Positions 18,856-27,153 of a stretch of DNA of 43,981 nt are shown here, one piece after another. The notes under the pieces are model-generated. The model saw nothing but the letters and a program-made list of their open reading frames with translations. It was not told the DNA's origin and did not search any database. A program made the position numbers and the translations under genes. Position 1 is the first letter of the stretch, and every line of letters begins with the position of its first letter. Source of the stretch: an uncultured Gammaproteobacteria bacterium (GTDB taxonomy: Bacteria > Pseudomonadota > Gammaproteobacteria > Francisellales > CACEW01); NCBI GenBank assembly GCA_902563055.1, contig CACEWE010000011.1, forward strand, positions 1 through 43,981, read 5' to 3'.

Positions 18856-20649
18856 ATGCGCACGCATTATCATCAAGATATCAACGAAGACTTACTAGGA
18901 CAACAACTAAGCGTATGCGGCTGGGTACATCGCCGCCGCGATCATGGCGGGGTTATTTTTATTGACCTTCGAGATCGCAGTGCTTTGCTGCAAGTCGTCT
19001 TTGAACCAAGCGATGTGCATTTGTTTGAAAATGCTGAGCATTTGCGCTCAGAATTTGTGATTGGGGTTAGCGGCCATTTACGGCATCGTCCAGAAGGGCA
19101 AAGCAACCCCAATCTTTGCACGGGCCAGGTTGAATTGGTTGCCAATAGTCTAACCATCTTCAATAGCGCCAAAACACCAGCTTTTCCCATAGATGAAAAT
19201 AAAACAAGCGTGGGTAGTGATACCCGTTTGAAATATCGTTATTTAGATCTTCGCACACCCAAGACTCAAGAACGCATTATCAAACGTAGTGAAATTACGC
19301 GTTTTATTCGTCAGTTTATGGACGCTGAGCAGTTTCTTGATATTGAAACTCCAGTACTTACCAAGGCAACGCCTGAGGGTGCGCGCGATTATTTAGTTCC
19401 CTCACGCACCCAGCAGGGTCATTTTTTTGCGCTACCGCAATCGCCTCAGCTGTTTAAGCAATTGCTGATGGTATCTGGATTTGATCGTTATTACCAAATT
19501 GTAAAATGCTTTCGTGATGAAGATTTACGTGCTGACCGTCAGCCAGAATTCACTCAGCTGGATATTGAAGCAAGTTTTGTCCAAGAGGAAGATATTATCT
19601 CCTTAATTCAAACCATGCTTCAAAAACTATTCAAAAATGTGCTTGATACAGATCTTCCAGAAACCTTTCCGCGCATGACCTATCAAGAAGCGATGCAGCG
19701 TTTTGGTAGCGACAGACCAGATATGCGCATACCGCTGGAATTTACCGATATTAAAGACCTTATGCAAAAGGTTGATTTTCAAGTATTTGCTAAGCCTGCC
19801 CAAGATGAAAACTGTAGAGTCGTGGCCATGAAAGTGCCTGGCGCCAGTGAAAAGCTCTCGCGTAAGCAATTAGATGACTATGTAAATTTTGTTAAAATTT
19901 ATGGCGCTAAAGGTTTAGCTTACATTCGTGTTCAAGAAAAGACTAAAGGTATAGAAGGTCTTAATTCCCCCATCTTAAAATACTTGCCAGAAGACGTGGT
20001 CATGGCCATTATTGAGCGTGTACAAGCTGAAGATGGCGATATCTTATTTTTTGGCGCGGATCAAAGCGCGATTGTCAATGATGCTTTGGGCGCACTTCGA
20101 GGTAAATTAGGTAAAGACCTTGACCTTTACACCTGTAAATGGGCGCCATTATGGGTTACAGAATTTCCAATGTTTGAAGAGCATGATGGTCACATTCAGG
20201 CGATGCATCATCCCTTTACCGCGCCATCGGTTTCAACTCCTGAGGAAATCAAGGAGCTTCCGCTGAATAAAATATTATCGCGCTCTTATGATATTATTCT
20301 CAATGGTTATGAAATTGGTGGTGGTTCAATCCGTATTCATCAAAAAAATATGCAAAGTGCCATTTTTGATAGAATTGGTTTAAGCCAAGCGCAAGCCGAA
20401 GAAAAGTTTGGCTTTTTCCTTGATGCCCTAGCCTATGGCACCCCGCCGCATGGTGGTATTGCATTAGGATTGGATCGTTTAGTGATGCTTATGACCGATG
20501 CCTCTTATATCCGCGATGTAATTGCTTTCCCTAAAACGCAAACAGCCAGTTGCTTGCTAACCGGAGCACCATCACAAGCGGAGCCTGAGCAACTTAAAGA
20601 ATTAGCTATAAAGACGGCGGTTTTAAAGACGGTTAAAGATAAGGAGTAA
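18856..20649 (+). CDS. aspS: aspartyl-tRNA synthetase
   Basis: A class II synthetase that charges tRNA-Asp, possibly also tRNA-Asn in organisms using the indirect route. The 597-aa bacterial-type enzyme has an N-terminal OB-fold anticodon domain ([20 protein letters not shown]) and the class II motif 2 region [19 protein letters not shown]. The bacterial GAD insertion lies around residues 290-420, and the motif 3 segment GLDRLVMLM is near the C-terminus. AAGGA lies six bases before the ATG. It is three bases from yebC, the usual gammaproteobacterial order. Confidence 0.96.
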   Translation: MRTHYHQDINEDLLGQQLSVCGWVHRRRDHGGVIFIDLRDRSALLQVVFEPSDVHLFENAEHLRSEFVIGVSGHLRHRPEGQSNPNLCTGQVELVANSLTIFNSAKTPAFPIDENKTSVGSDTRLKYRYLDLRTPKTQERIIKRSEITRFIRQFMDAEQFLDIETPVLTKATPEGARDYLVPSRTQQGHFFALPQSPQLFKQLLMVSGFDRYYQIVKCFRDEDLRADRQPEFTQLDIEASFVQEEDIISLIQTMLQKLFKNVLDTDLPETFPRMTYQEAMQRFGSDRPDMRIPLEFTDIKDLMQKVDFQVFAKPAQDENCRVVAMKVPGASEKLSRKQLDDYVNFVKIYGAKGLAYIRVQEKTKGIEGLNSPILKYLPEDVVMAIIERVQAEDGDILFFGADQSAIVNDALGALRGKLGKDLDLYTCKWAPLWVTEFPMFEEHDGHIQAMHHPFTAPSVSTPEEIKELPLNKILSRSYDIILNGYEIGGGSIRIHQKNMQSAIFDRIGLSQAQAEEKFGFFLDALAYGTPPHGGIALGLDRLVMLMTDASYIRDVIAFPKTQTASCLLTGAPSQAEPEQLKELAIKTAVLKTVKDKE

Positions 20650-20652
20650 TCT

Positions 20653-21402
20653 ATGGCAGGTCATAGTAAGTGGGCGAACATTAAGCATCGCAAAGCCAAA
20701 CAGGATGCTAAAAAGGGCAAAATTTTTACCCGTTTAATTCGTGAATTAACCGTTGCTGCGCGACTTGGCGGTGGTGACCCAGAGAGCAATCCCAGATTAC
20801 GCGCTGCCATTACAACAGCTTTAAATGCCAATATGACTCGTGACACGGTGGACCGCGCGGTTAAGCGTGGTGCTGGAGATGACACAAACGATAATATGGA
20901 AGAAATACGCTATGAAGGCTATGGTGTCAATGGTATTGCGGTGATGGTAGAGTGTTTAAGTGATAATCGCAACCGTACCGTATCAGAAGTCCGTCATGCC
21001 TTTACCAAGTCTGGTGGCAATTTAGGAACAGATGGTTCAGTATCTTACTTATTTGAGCACCGAGGCGTGTTTAGTTTTGATCAAAATACAGATATCGATG
21101 CATTAATGGAAGCAGCTATTGAGCTTGGCGCAGAAGATGTCCTTACAAATGATGATCAAAGCCACAGTGTGATTTGTGAATCAAGCCAATATAATGCGGT
21201 TTTTACGGGCCTTGAGCAACAAGGGTTTACGCCTTTAGAATCCGTCTTAAGCTATGAAGCAGAAACCAAAGTTATGCTTGATGCGCAAGGTGCAGAGAAA
21301 CTTCTAAAGATGATTGACCTACTTGAAGAGTGTGATGATGTACAAAATGTGTATCACAATGCCGATATTTCACCTGAAGTCTTAGAAACGCTCAATGGAT
21401 AA
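20653..21402 (+). CDS. yebC: YebC/TACO1-family protein
   Basis: YebC proteins are cytosolic; family members act as transcription regulators near ruvC or help ribosomes through proline-rich stretches. The 249-aa protein opens with the invariant [23 protein letters not shown] and has the conserved [14 protein letters not shown] segment as [18 protein letters not shown] and the [14 protein letters not shown] region. AAGGAG lies six bases before the ATG. It overlaps ruvC by eight bases. Confidence 0.95.
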   Translation: MAGHSKWANIKHRKAKQDAKKGKIFTRLIRELTVAARLGGGDPESNPRLRAAITTALNANMTRDTVDRAVKRGAGDDTNDNMEEIRYEGYGVNGIAVMVECLSDNRNRTVSEVRHAFTKSGGNLGTDGSVSYLFEHRGVFSFDQNTDIDALMEAAIELGAEDVLTNDDQSHSVICESSQYNAVFTGLEQQGFTPLESVLSYEAETKVMLDAQGAEKLLKMIDLLEECDDVQNVYHNADISPEVLETLNG

Positions 21403-21931
21403 TCATGGCCAAGAAATTATTTTAGGCATAGATCCTGGGTTTCGAAAAACCGGCTTTGGCATTATTCGCTGTCACAACGATGATATTCGTTATGTTAGCA
21501 GTGGTTTTATTGATAGCGGTCAAGGCAGTGACAGTGATCGCTTAAAGGAAATCTATACTGGCCTTGAAGAAGTAATCAGCCAATACCGCCCCCATAGCGC
21601 GGGCATTGAGAAAATATTTTTCTTTGTAAACCCCAAATCAGCCCTTAAACTAGGTCAAGCACGTGGCGTTGCGCTTTTAGCCACCAGCATGCACAATGTT
21701 GAGGTATGCGCTTACTCTGCCAAGCAAATAAAACAAGCAGTTGCAGGCTATGGTGCAGCAGAAAAAGGTCAAATGAATCAGATGATCAAATCTTTATTAA
21801 AACTACAGGGTAATTTACAAAGTGATGCTGCTGATGCACTGGGCATTGCTTTATGTCATTATTACTCAAGACGCTTTGCCAATAAGCTTGGCATGACTAC
21901 TAAAACTGTCCATGGGAGACTTCGCACATGA
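21395..21931 (+). CDS. ruvC: Holliday junction resolvase RuvC
   Basis: RuvC cuts Holliday junctions symmetrically with the RuvAB motor. The 178-aa protein shows the RNase H-like fold signature: [17 protein letters not shown] (first catalytic Asp), [23 protein letters not shown] (catalytic Glu), and [14 protein letters not shown] (the last two Asp). The ATG at 21395 overlaps the end of yebC, and the 3' end overlaps ruvA by four bases (ATGA), so translation is coupled along yebC-ruvC-ruvA. A short basic tail ends the protein. Confidence 0.95.
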   Translation: MDNHGQEIILGIDPGFRKTGFGIIRCHNDDIRYVSSGFIDSGQGSDSDRLKEIYTGLEEVISQYRPHSAGIEKIFFFVNPKSALKLGQARGVALLATSMHNVEVCAYSAKQIKQAVAGYGAAEKGQMNQMIKSLLKLQGNLQSDAADALGIALCHYYSRRFANKLGMTTKTVHGRLRT

Positions 21932-22548
21932 TTGTTCGCTTAACTGGTACCTTAATTTACAAAAACCCACCCTTTCTTTTTATCGAAGTTCAGGGTGTGG
22001 CTTATGAAGTGCTTGCGCCGATGAGCACCATTTATCAATGTGGCGCCATTAACGAATCCATTAGTTTATTTATTCATCATTTAGTGCGTGAAGATTGCCA
22101 GCAACTTTATGGTTTTAGTGATTTAAAAGACAGAGAATTATTTCAAAACCTTATTAAGGTCAATGGCATTGGTGCCAAGCTTGCCCTTACTATTTTATCA
22201 GCCACCGATAGCGAGGGTTTTCATCGCACCATCTTTAGTGGTGATACGAGCGTACTGACTAAAATTCCTGGCATCGGTAAAAAAACTGCAGAGCGTTTAA
22301 TGATGGAGATGCGTGATCGTTTAGACAAAAACGCTGCGCTGATGCCTATGCCTAGTGCATCTATTACCAACCCAGAAACAGATAGTTCGCAAAGTATTCA
22401 AAATGATGCCATTTTTGCATTGGAGTCGCTTGGTTATAGCATGGCGCAGGCGCAAAAAGCAATTTTAGCCATTGATTGTAGCCAATTAGACTCACCCACC
22501 AGCGAAGCTCTCATTAAAAAAGCCTTAGCCGAATTAACGATGGCTTGA
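21928..22548 (+). CDS. ruvA: Holliday junction DNA helicase subunit RuvA
   Basis: RuvA binds four-way junctions and recruits RuvB. The 206-aa protein has the three usual domains: an N-terminal OB-fold ([20 protein letters not shown]), two helix-hairpin-helix motifs (VNGIGAKLALTIL and IPGIGKKTAERLMMEMRDR), and the small C-terminal RuvB-contact domain (IFALESLGYSMAQAQKAI). No ruvB follows; the next gene is an unrelated orphan. Confidence 0.96.
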   Translation: MIVRLTGTLIYKNPPFLFIEVQGVAYEVLAPMSTIYQCGAINESISLFIHHLVREDCQQLYGFSDLKDRELFQNLIKVNGIGAKLALTILSATDSEGFHRTIFSGDTSVLTKIPGIGKKTAERLMMEMRDRLDKNAALMPMPSASITNPETDSSQSIQNDAIFALESLGYSMAQAQKAILAIDCSQLDSPTSEALIKKALAELTMA

Positions 22549-22721
22549 GTCTTTTAAGGACTTAGCTTAAGTAAAAAAGCTTTATGCTTCCCATTAAATG
22601 ACAAAAAATAATAGAGACTCTACTGAGAATAAAAATAAATACAAGTCAGAACCAATTCATTAATTTTACTCGAGCCTTCAACTTAAAAAAACAAAAAAAA
22701 TTATTTATTTCTTCATTTAAA

Positions 22722-22732
22722 TGTGATAAAAT
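22722..22732 (+). promoter_or_regulatory. possible extended -10 promoter of the 186-aa gene
   Basis: TGA-TAAAAT at 22724-22732 has an extended -10 form and lies about 38 bases before the ATG at 22770. The -35 position is an A/T-rich stretch without a good match. The rest of the 220-base gap after ruvA contains no supported gene or clear terminator. Confidence 0.35.
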
Positions 22733-22769
22733 ATGGAAACAATCTCATAAAAAAGGACAAATAACAATC

Positions 22770-23330
22770 ATGTTTCAAGAACTAAAACCCAAGTACAATA
22801 ATATAAATTCTGCATTCTCTGCATTCGCAGCAATTGAAAAGGATTATAATTCATACCAAGAAGCCTGTGGTGTTTCAAAAGAAGACCTACAATTCAACGT
22901 AGAAAACACATTAGGAATCATGGATCAAATAAAAGATCAAAGCTTAAGTAAAGCAGCGTACAAATCCTTCATATTACACGTTTGTGCAAAACAGCATTTC
23001 TTTACTAAAATGCTAGAAAATATTCCAAGCCCAGAACGCATGGGGGAAAAAGCCAACAATTTAACAAGCATATACCATTGTTTAAGCTCTGTAATAAAAG
23101 CACTAAAAGAAAAACATGGAGACTACCAACCGCCCATGACAGGCAAATCATTATTGGAATATTATGATTTACTAGGAAAACATGAGCACTTTAGAAAAGA
23201 TGGACATGGACAAATAGACTATAAATCGCTTGTAAGCTTATTCCGCAAAGCAGCAATAGAAAACAAGGAATGCCCCAACCTTCCAGATGATCTTAGGAGA
23301 GAGCTAGCATGTTGGCCCAATACCCTTTGA
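22770..23330 (+). CDS. unrecognised 186-aa soluble protein
   Basis: I do not recognise this protein. It is hydrophilic and mostly helical in appearance, with no signal peptide or membrane segment. It contains several His and Cys residues (VCAKQHF, LLGKHEHFRKDGHGQ, AIENKECPNLPDD), but these do not form a metal-site pattern I can name. AAAGGAC lies about 12 bases before the ATG at 22770, rather far for a Shine-Dalgarno. It has its own A/T-rich upstream region with a possible extended -10, and it converges with purC. Its base use is more AT-rich than the ruv genes. The position after ruvA, where ruvB is common, suggests a lineage-specific insertion. A short acidic C-terminal region (DDLRREL) is present, but that is weak evidence for a secreted effector. 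Confidence 0.6.
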   Translation: MFQELKPKYNNINSAFSAFAAIEKDYNSYQEACGVSKEDLQFNVENTLGIMDQIKDQSLSKAAYKSFILHVCAKQHFFTKMLENIPSPERMGEKANNLTSIYHCLSSVIKALKEKHGDYQPPMTGKSLLEYYDLLGKHEHFRKDGHGQIDYKSLVSLFRKAAIENKECPNLPDDLRRELACWPNTL

Positions 23331-23453
23331 ATAAAACCATGCTTATTAGGAATACTATTAGCCTAGCTCAGTCACCTATTAAAACCCGCAATTGTGGAAA
23401 ACACCTGGATACTTTTGGGATACGCTAGGAACCTGGTTTATTGCCCCCCCAGC

Positions 23454-24392
23454 CTACAAATCCACAAAAGGATTATCACCGGTTAATTGTTGATACAGAT
23501 ACCCATAGCGACTGGCTATTTCTAAAGCCAATTGGCGAGATATCACCGGTAGGGTTTGATCATGATACGGATTACAGCGCTCTTTATACCATAAGCGTAT
23601 ATACTCTTTATCAAAATGACGTGCCTGATCACTTAAACCCAAAGCATCTGACTGTGCCTGGTTGAATACAAAACGCGATGAATCTGGCGTATGCACTTCA
23701 TCAATTAAACACAAATGACCATCAGCATCAATACCAAATTCATATTTTGTATCCATAAGCGTAAATCCTGCCTGCTGCGCTTTTTTTTGACCATATACAA
23801 ACAAAGCCTTGGCTTTATCCTCAACCTGAGAAAAATATTTAAAGTCATCACCCAAATAAGCCTCAAGATCCTCTTTTTCTATTGGCTGATCATGATCCTT
23901 GTCTTTTGTTGTTGGGGTTAAAATTGGCTCAGGCAATGGCGCACCTTTTTCTAATCCATCTGGCAATACCGTTCCAAAAAATTCCCGCTGCCCCTGCTGA
24001 TACAAAGTCCAAATTGAAGTTGCCGTAGAACCGGTTACAAAGCCTCGAACAATGACTTCAATCGGTAATACGCGACACTTTTTTACCCGCATACGCCGAG
24101 AACCCTCTAAGCCAAGCATATGGTGCGGACAAATATGTGCCAGCTCCTTAAACCACCACGCACTAAGCTGGGTTAACAATACCCCCTTATACGGAATCAA
24201 CCCTAAATGACGATCAAAAGCACTGATTCGATCACTTGCATGTAATAATAAAGTATCACCCTCGTCGATAATATCACGCACCTTGCCAAAATAGGCTGCA
24301 CCACCTTCAGGCCTCGTATCCTCTAGTTGATCATACGCCTGCTCTAATACCTTACGCTGCGCCTGAGAAAGCCATGCATTTTTAGTCATCAT
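23454..24392 (-). CDS. purC: SAICAR synthase (long, yeast ADE1-like type)
   Basis: PurC joins aspartate to CAIR with ATP to make SAICAR in purine synthesis. The 312-aa protein has GKVRDIIDEGDTLLLHASDRISAFDR at its N-terminus, VEVIVRGFVTGSTATS-type sequence in the middle (IEVIVRGFVTGS), and EPILTPTTKDKDHDQPI. The length and the STATSIWTLYQQGQREFFG segment resemble the ~300-aa ADE1-like class rather than the short ~240-aa class. The ATG at 24392 overlaps the stop of the upstream purQS gene in ATGA; a second ATG follows at once. The + strand frame over this gene is a shadow. It is the third gene of a purM-purQS-purC unit. Confidence 0.95.
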   Translation of the reverse strand: MMTKNAWLSQAQRKVLEQAYDQLEDTRPEGGAAYFGKVRDIIDEGDTLLLHASDRISAFDRHLGLIPYKGVLLTQLSAWWFKELAHICPHHMLGLEGSRRMRVKKCRVLPIEVIVRGFVTGSTATSIWTLYQQGQREFFGTVLPDGLEKGAPLPEPILTPTTKDKDHDQPIEKEDLEAYLGDDFKYFSQVEDKAKALFVYGQKKAQQAGFTLMDTKYEFGIDADGHLCLIDEVHTPDSSRFVFNQAQSDALGLSDQARHFDKEYIRLWYKERCNPYHDQTLPVISRQLALEIASRYGYLYQQLTGDNPFVDL

Positions 24393-25654
24393 AAAGGCAC
24401 CATACGCGTGACCCTATGCGCCTTTGGATGATAGAAAAAACTCTCCTGCTCTATCAAATCACGCACCTTCGCCACCTGGCCACTGTGCACCTTGATGGTC
24501 CAAAGGGCAGACGCATCAATAGATTGAACCTGCTTTAAACCAAAACGATGGTGCACCCGCGCTAAAGTATACTCACCAAGCGTATTGTCTAAATCACCTA
24601 CCCGATACGCTAAGTCAAAATCTACATTCTCAACTGCAAGCAAGCGCTCCTTGTTGGTTTGAATAATCTCGCCACTATCAATAAGCTTTTGACACAAATC
24701 CTTGGTCCAATCATCCGCCTTAATCTGCCAATAACGATAATGACCAACCGATACCTCCAAGCCCATTTGTGCCAGTGCCATTTGCAAAGAAACCGCATGA
24801 TTATCAACAATATTAAGCGCCACCAGTAAATGTCCTGGCTCTGCTTTAAGCTTGGCCTGCTTTAAAGGCGCTATGGCAGCTGGAGCAGGCATGCTTGGGG
24901 GGCGGCTTTGCTGCTTTTTTTGAGCAATATAGCGCGCCATCGATTTAAATACACTATCACCATTTTCAGTACGCTCTGGATGGGGCATCATCGCACAAAT
25001 CGTCCCACTCACATTACTTAGCGCCGCTAAATTATACATCGAGCCATTAGGATTACACGGAAAATGTTCATCTAGTGCGCCATCTTCCTGACAATATTGC
25101 CACATCGGCGCTCCTTGGGCCTGTAAAGATTGATACAATTCCTCGTCAATTAAAAATCGCCCCTCACCATGGGCCACCGGCACACAAATGGGTCCTAGCA
25201 CTGCATTAACAAAGGCACCCTCAGAATTGGCCGCTTGATGTTTTTTAACCCAAACCCAATCGTTATAATACCCCTTGCCTAACACCTCTCCATCTCTAAG
25301 GCGCCTATTTTGCGCTAAAGCCACACGATGGCGCTGACTTTTATCGCCCAATAACAAACCACTTTCAAGTAATATCTGAGCACCATTACAAATACCCAAT
25401 ATAGGCTTGCCCTTTTCTGCTTCACGCTCAAGTGCCTCAAGTATGGAATTTTTTGCTGCAATTAAACCGGCCCTTCCCCGATCTTCATAGGAAAACCCCC
25501 CAACAATCACATACGCATCAAACTGGGCCAAATCCTCACCACAATTATAATAGTAATGGTGGGCACGCATTCCAGATCGCTCTATAGCTAAAGCTGTTTC
25601 ACGCTCACAATTACTGCCCGGAAAGGCAATAACCGCTATGGTACTATCTTGCAT
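24389..25654 (-). CDS. purQ: FGAM synthase glutaminase fused to PurS-like domain(s) (PurQ-PurS)
   Basis: PurQ releases ammonia from glutamine for FGAM synthesis, and PurS bridges PurQ to the catalytic PurL. Residues 1-240 are PurQ, with catalytic C89 in ILGICNGAQILLESG and the H225/E227 pair in MMPHPERTENG. A Pro/Ala linker follows (about 246-270). Residues ~275-345 look like PurS (HLLVALNIVDNHAVSLQMAL; YWQIKADDWTKDLCQKLIDSG). Residues ~350-421 look like a second, diverged PurS half (FGLKQVQSIDASALWTIKV). The start is 25654 rather than the upstream 25681, since AAGGAG lies six bases before this ATG. It overlaps the end of purM by 11 bases. A tandem PurS would mimic the PurS-like N-terminal domain of large PurL. 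The PurQ half is certain; the PurS assignment is by pattern. Confidence 0.88.
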   Translation of the reverse strand: MQDSTIAVIAFPGSNCERETALAIERSGMRAHHYYYNCGEDLAQFDAYVIVGGFSYEDRGRAGLIAAKNSILEALEREAEKGKPILGICNGAQILLESGLLLGDKSQRHRVALAQNRRLRDGEVLGKGYYNDWVWVKKHQAANSEGAFVNAVLGPICVPVAHGEGRFLIDEELYQSLQAQGAPMWQYCQEDGALDEHFPCNPNGSMYNLAALSNVSGTICAMMPHPERTENGDSVFKSMARYIAQKKQQSRPPSMPAPAAIAPLKQAKLKAEPGHLLVALNIVDNHAVSLQMALAQMGLEVSVGHYRYWQIKADDWTKDLCQKLIDSGEIIQTNKERLLAVENVDFDLAYRVGDLDNTLGEYTLARVHHRFGLKQVQSIDASALWTIKVHSGQVAKVRDLIEQESFFYHPKAHRVTRMVPL

Positions 25655-26711
25655 AAGAAGCTCCTTGATAGGGATGGTCAATGATCACCGCCTCACTGCT
25701 TTGAACCACCGCGCCAATTTCATAGACCGTGGTATCACAAAGGCCTTTTAATATAGATTCTACCTGTGCTAATTGCGAAGGATCAACAACCATAATCCAG
25801 CCTATACCCATGTTAAAGGTTCGATAAGCTTCTTGAAAAGATAAAGAACCGTGGCCACATAAGAAATCAAAAATAGGTAATACCGGCCAGGCTTTTTGAT
25901 CTAAATGTACCCCCAAGCCAGTAGGCAAAATACGCGGAATGTTTTCTAATAATCCACCACCGGTAATATGTGCCATGCCTTTAATTTCAACCCCTGCATC
26001 TAAAAGCGGATACACTGCACTGGCATAGTTGATATGCGGCGCTAATAAAGCCTCTTGCAAATTCTGCTCCTGACTTATGGGCGCGGATAAATTGAGGTTT
26101 TTATTTTTTATAATATGCCGCGCAAGCGAATAACCATTGGTGTGCAAACCAGAAGAAGATAAACCCAAGACCACATCACCTTGAGCAATGCCACTGCCAT
26201 TAATAGCTTTATCTTTCTCCATAACCCCGGTGATAACCCCAACGATGTCTATTTCACCAGACTGATAGGTGCCTGGCATCTCTGCTGTTTCACCACCAAC
26301 AATTGCCACATCAAAACGTGCACACGCTCTTGCTAAACTCGCAACAAACGCACTGATATGATCAATATTTAACACATCATTTGCAACATAATCCATCATG
26401 GTAATGGCCCGTGCGCCCATCACTAAAATATCATTCATACAGGCACTAAGAAGGTCTTCCCCCAAAGTATCAAACTGCTTACATTGATTGGCTAACATCA
26501 CCTTAGTACCCACCCCATCAATCGACTGCACTAATACAGGATGATCATAGTCTTTGCAAAAACGCGCAATATCAAAAACCCCGGCAAAACCACCAAGCTG
26601 ATTCAGTACATGAGCATTGTGCGTTTGATGAACGTCCTTTTTAATTCCTTGAACAAATTGATCACCAGCTTCTATATCAACACCAGCTTGTTTATATGAG
26701 GTTTCACTCAT
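25644..26711 (-). CDS. purM: AIR synthase (phosphoribosylformylglycinamidine cyclo-ligase)
   Basis: PurM closes the imidazole ring, turning FGAM into AIR with ATP. The 355-aa protein has the family landmarks DYDHPVLVQSIDGVGTKVML, VGGETAEMPGTYQSGEIDIVG, LGLSSSGLHTNGYSLAR and AHITGGGLLENIPRILP, in order. The length is normal. AAGGG lies about seven bases before the ATG. It is first in a unit with purQS and purC. A possible extended -10 (TGA-TAAGAT on the minus strand, just upstream) lacks a good -35. The catalytic FGAM synthase subunit PurL is not in this window. Confidence 0.96.
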   Translation of the reverse strand: MSETSYKQAGVDIEAGDQFVQGIKKDVHQTHNAHVLNQLGGFAGVFDIARFCKDYDHPVLVQSIDGVGTKVMLANQCKQFDTLGEDLLSACMNDILVMGARAITMMDYVANDVLNIDHISAFVASLARACARFDVAIVGGETAEMPGTYQSGEIDIVGVITGVMEKDKAINGSGIAQGDVVLGLSSSGLHTNGYSLARHIIKNKNLNLSAPISQEQNLQEALLAPHINYASAVYPLLDAGVEIKGMAHITGGGLLENIPRILPTGLGVHLDQKAWPVLPIFDFLCGHGSLSFQEAYRTFNMGIGWIMVVDPSQLAQVESILKGLCDTTVYEIGAVVQSSEAVIIDHPYQGASYAR

Positions 26712-26891
26712 CTTAGCCCTTGATTACGTGAAAGCATTATCTTATCAAAATCTTAGCGCACTTGCTAGAACGATATGCTACTAAATAAATATTTTAAAAA
26801 GTACCTTAAAACCTATGCTCTAGCAAGGCAAAGCGATGCACTTACACTGGTGTTGCGCTTACAATACTCCCCATTATCGACGCGCTTTCGC
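26712..26891. other. purM upstream region with a 9-bp inverted repeat
   Basis: No gene is seen here. A perfect inverted repeat, CTTGCTAGA at 26761-26769 and TCTAGCAAG at 26819-26827, encloses 49 A/T-rich bases. In the purM transcript, if it starts upstream, this could form a stem with a large loop. I see no purine riboswitch or PurR-like operator that I can support. Confidence 0.35.
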
Positions 26892-27062
26892 TTAGGCATC
26901 CCGAACCAATAAAACATAAACCATAAGGCTCAAGACACTAAGAATTAAAAAATATATCGGCATGGGGTATAGCATTCCATTATGTATAAAATCCATTAAC
27001 CATGTCAAAAAGGCGATTACGATGTAATAAGATAAACCAAAGCACGCTCTTGATGTGGCTAA
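26892..27062 (-). pseudogene. 5'-truncated remnant of a second MFS transporter
   Basis: The minus strand encodes the last 51 or so residues of an MFS protein, ending in YFLILSVLSLMVYVLLVRDA and a TAA. By my count 44 of 51 residues match the C-terminus of the intact transporter at 28790-29998, starting at ACFGLSYYIVIAFLTW, and the DNA is similar across the same span. The frame runs back into a TAA at 27065-27063 and has no start or N-terminal part. A short further stretch to about 27095 may be more diverged transporter sequence. The remnant and the intact gene have the same orientation and bracket the ankyrin gene. Confidence 0.8.
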
Positions 27063-27153
27063 TTACACGATCATAAACCCTATAATTATTGCCACTTCAT
27101 TGATGTAAATTTTGATACGGATGTAGTTGCTACCCCAATCTCGCCAAGATCAA

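Noticed and set aside
22598..22663. A 21-codon + strand frame (MTKNNRDSTENKNKYKSEPIH) between ruvA and the 186-aa gene
   Set aside because: No convincing ribosome binding site, low-complexity A-rich composition, and open frames of this size are expected by chance.
23441..23665. A + strand 74-residue frame starting MPPQPTNPQKD
   Set aside because: It lies antisense to purC, has no ribosome binding site and no recognisable content.
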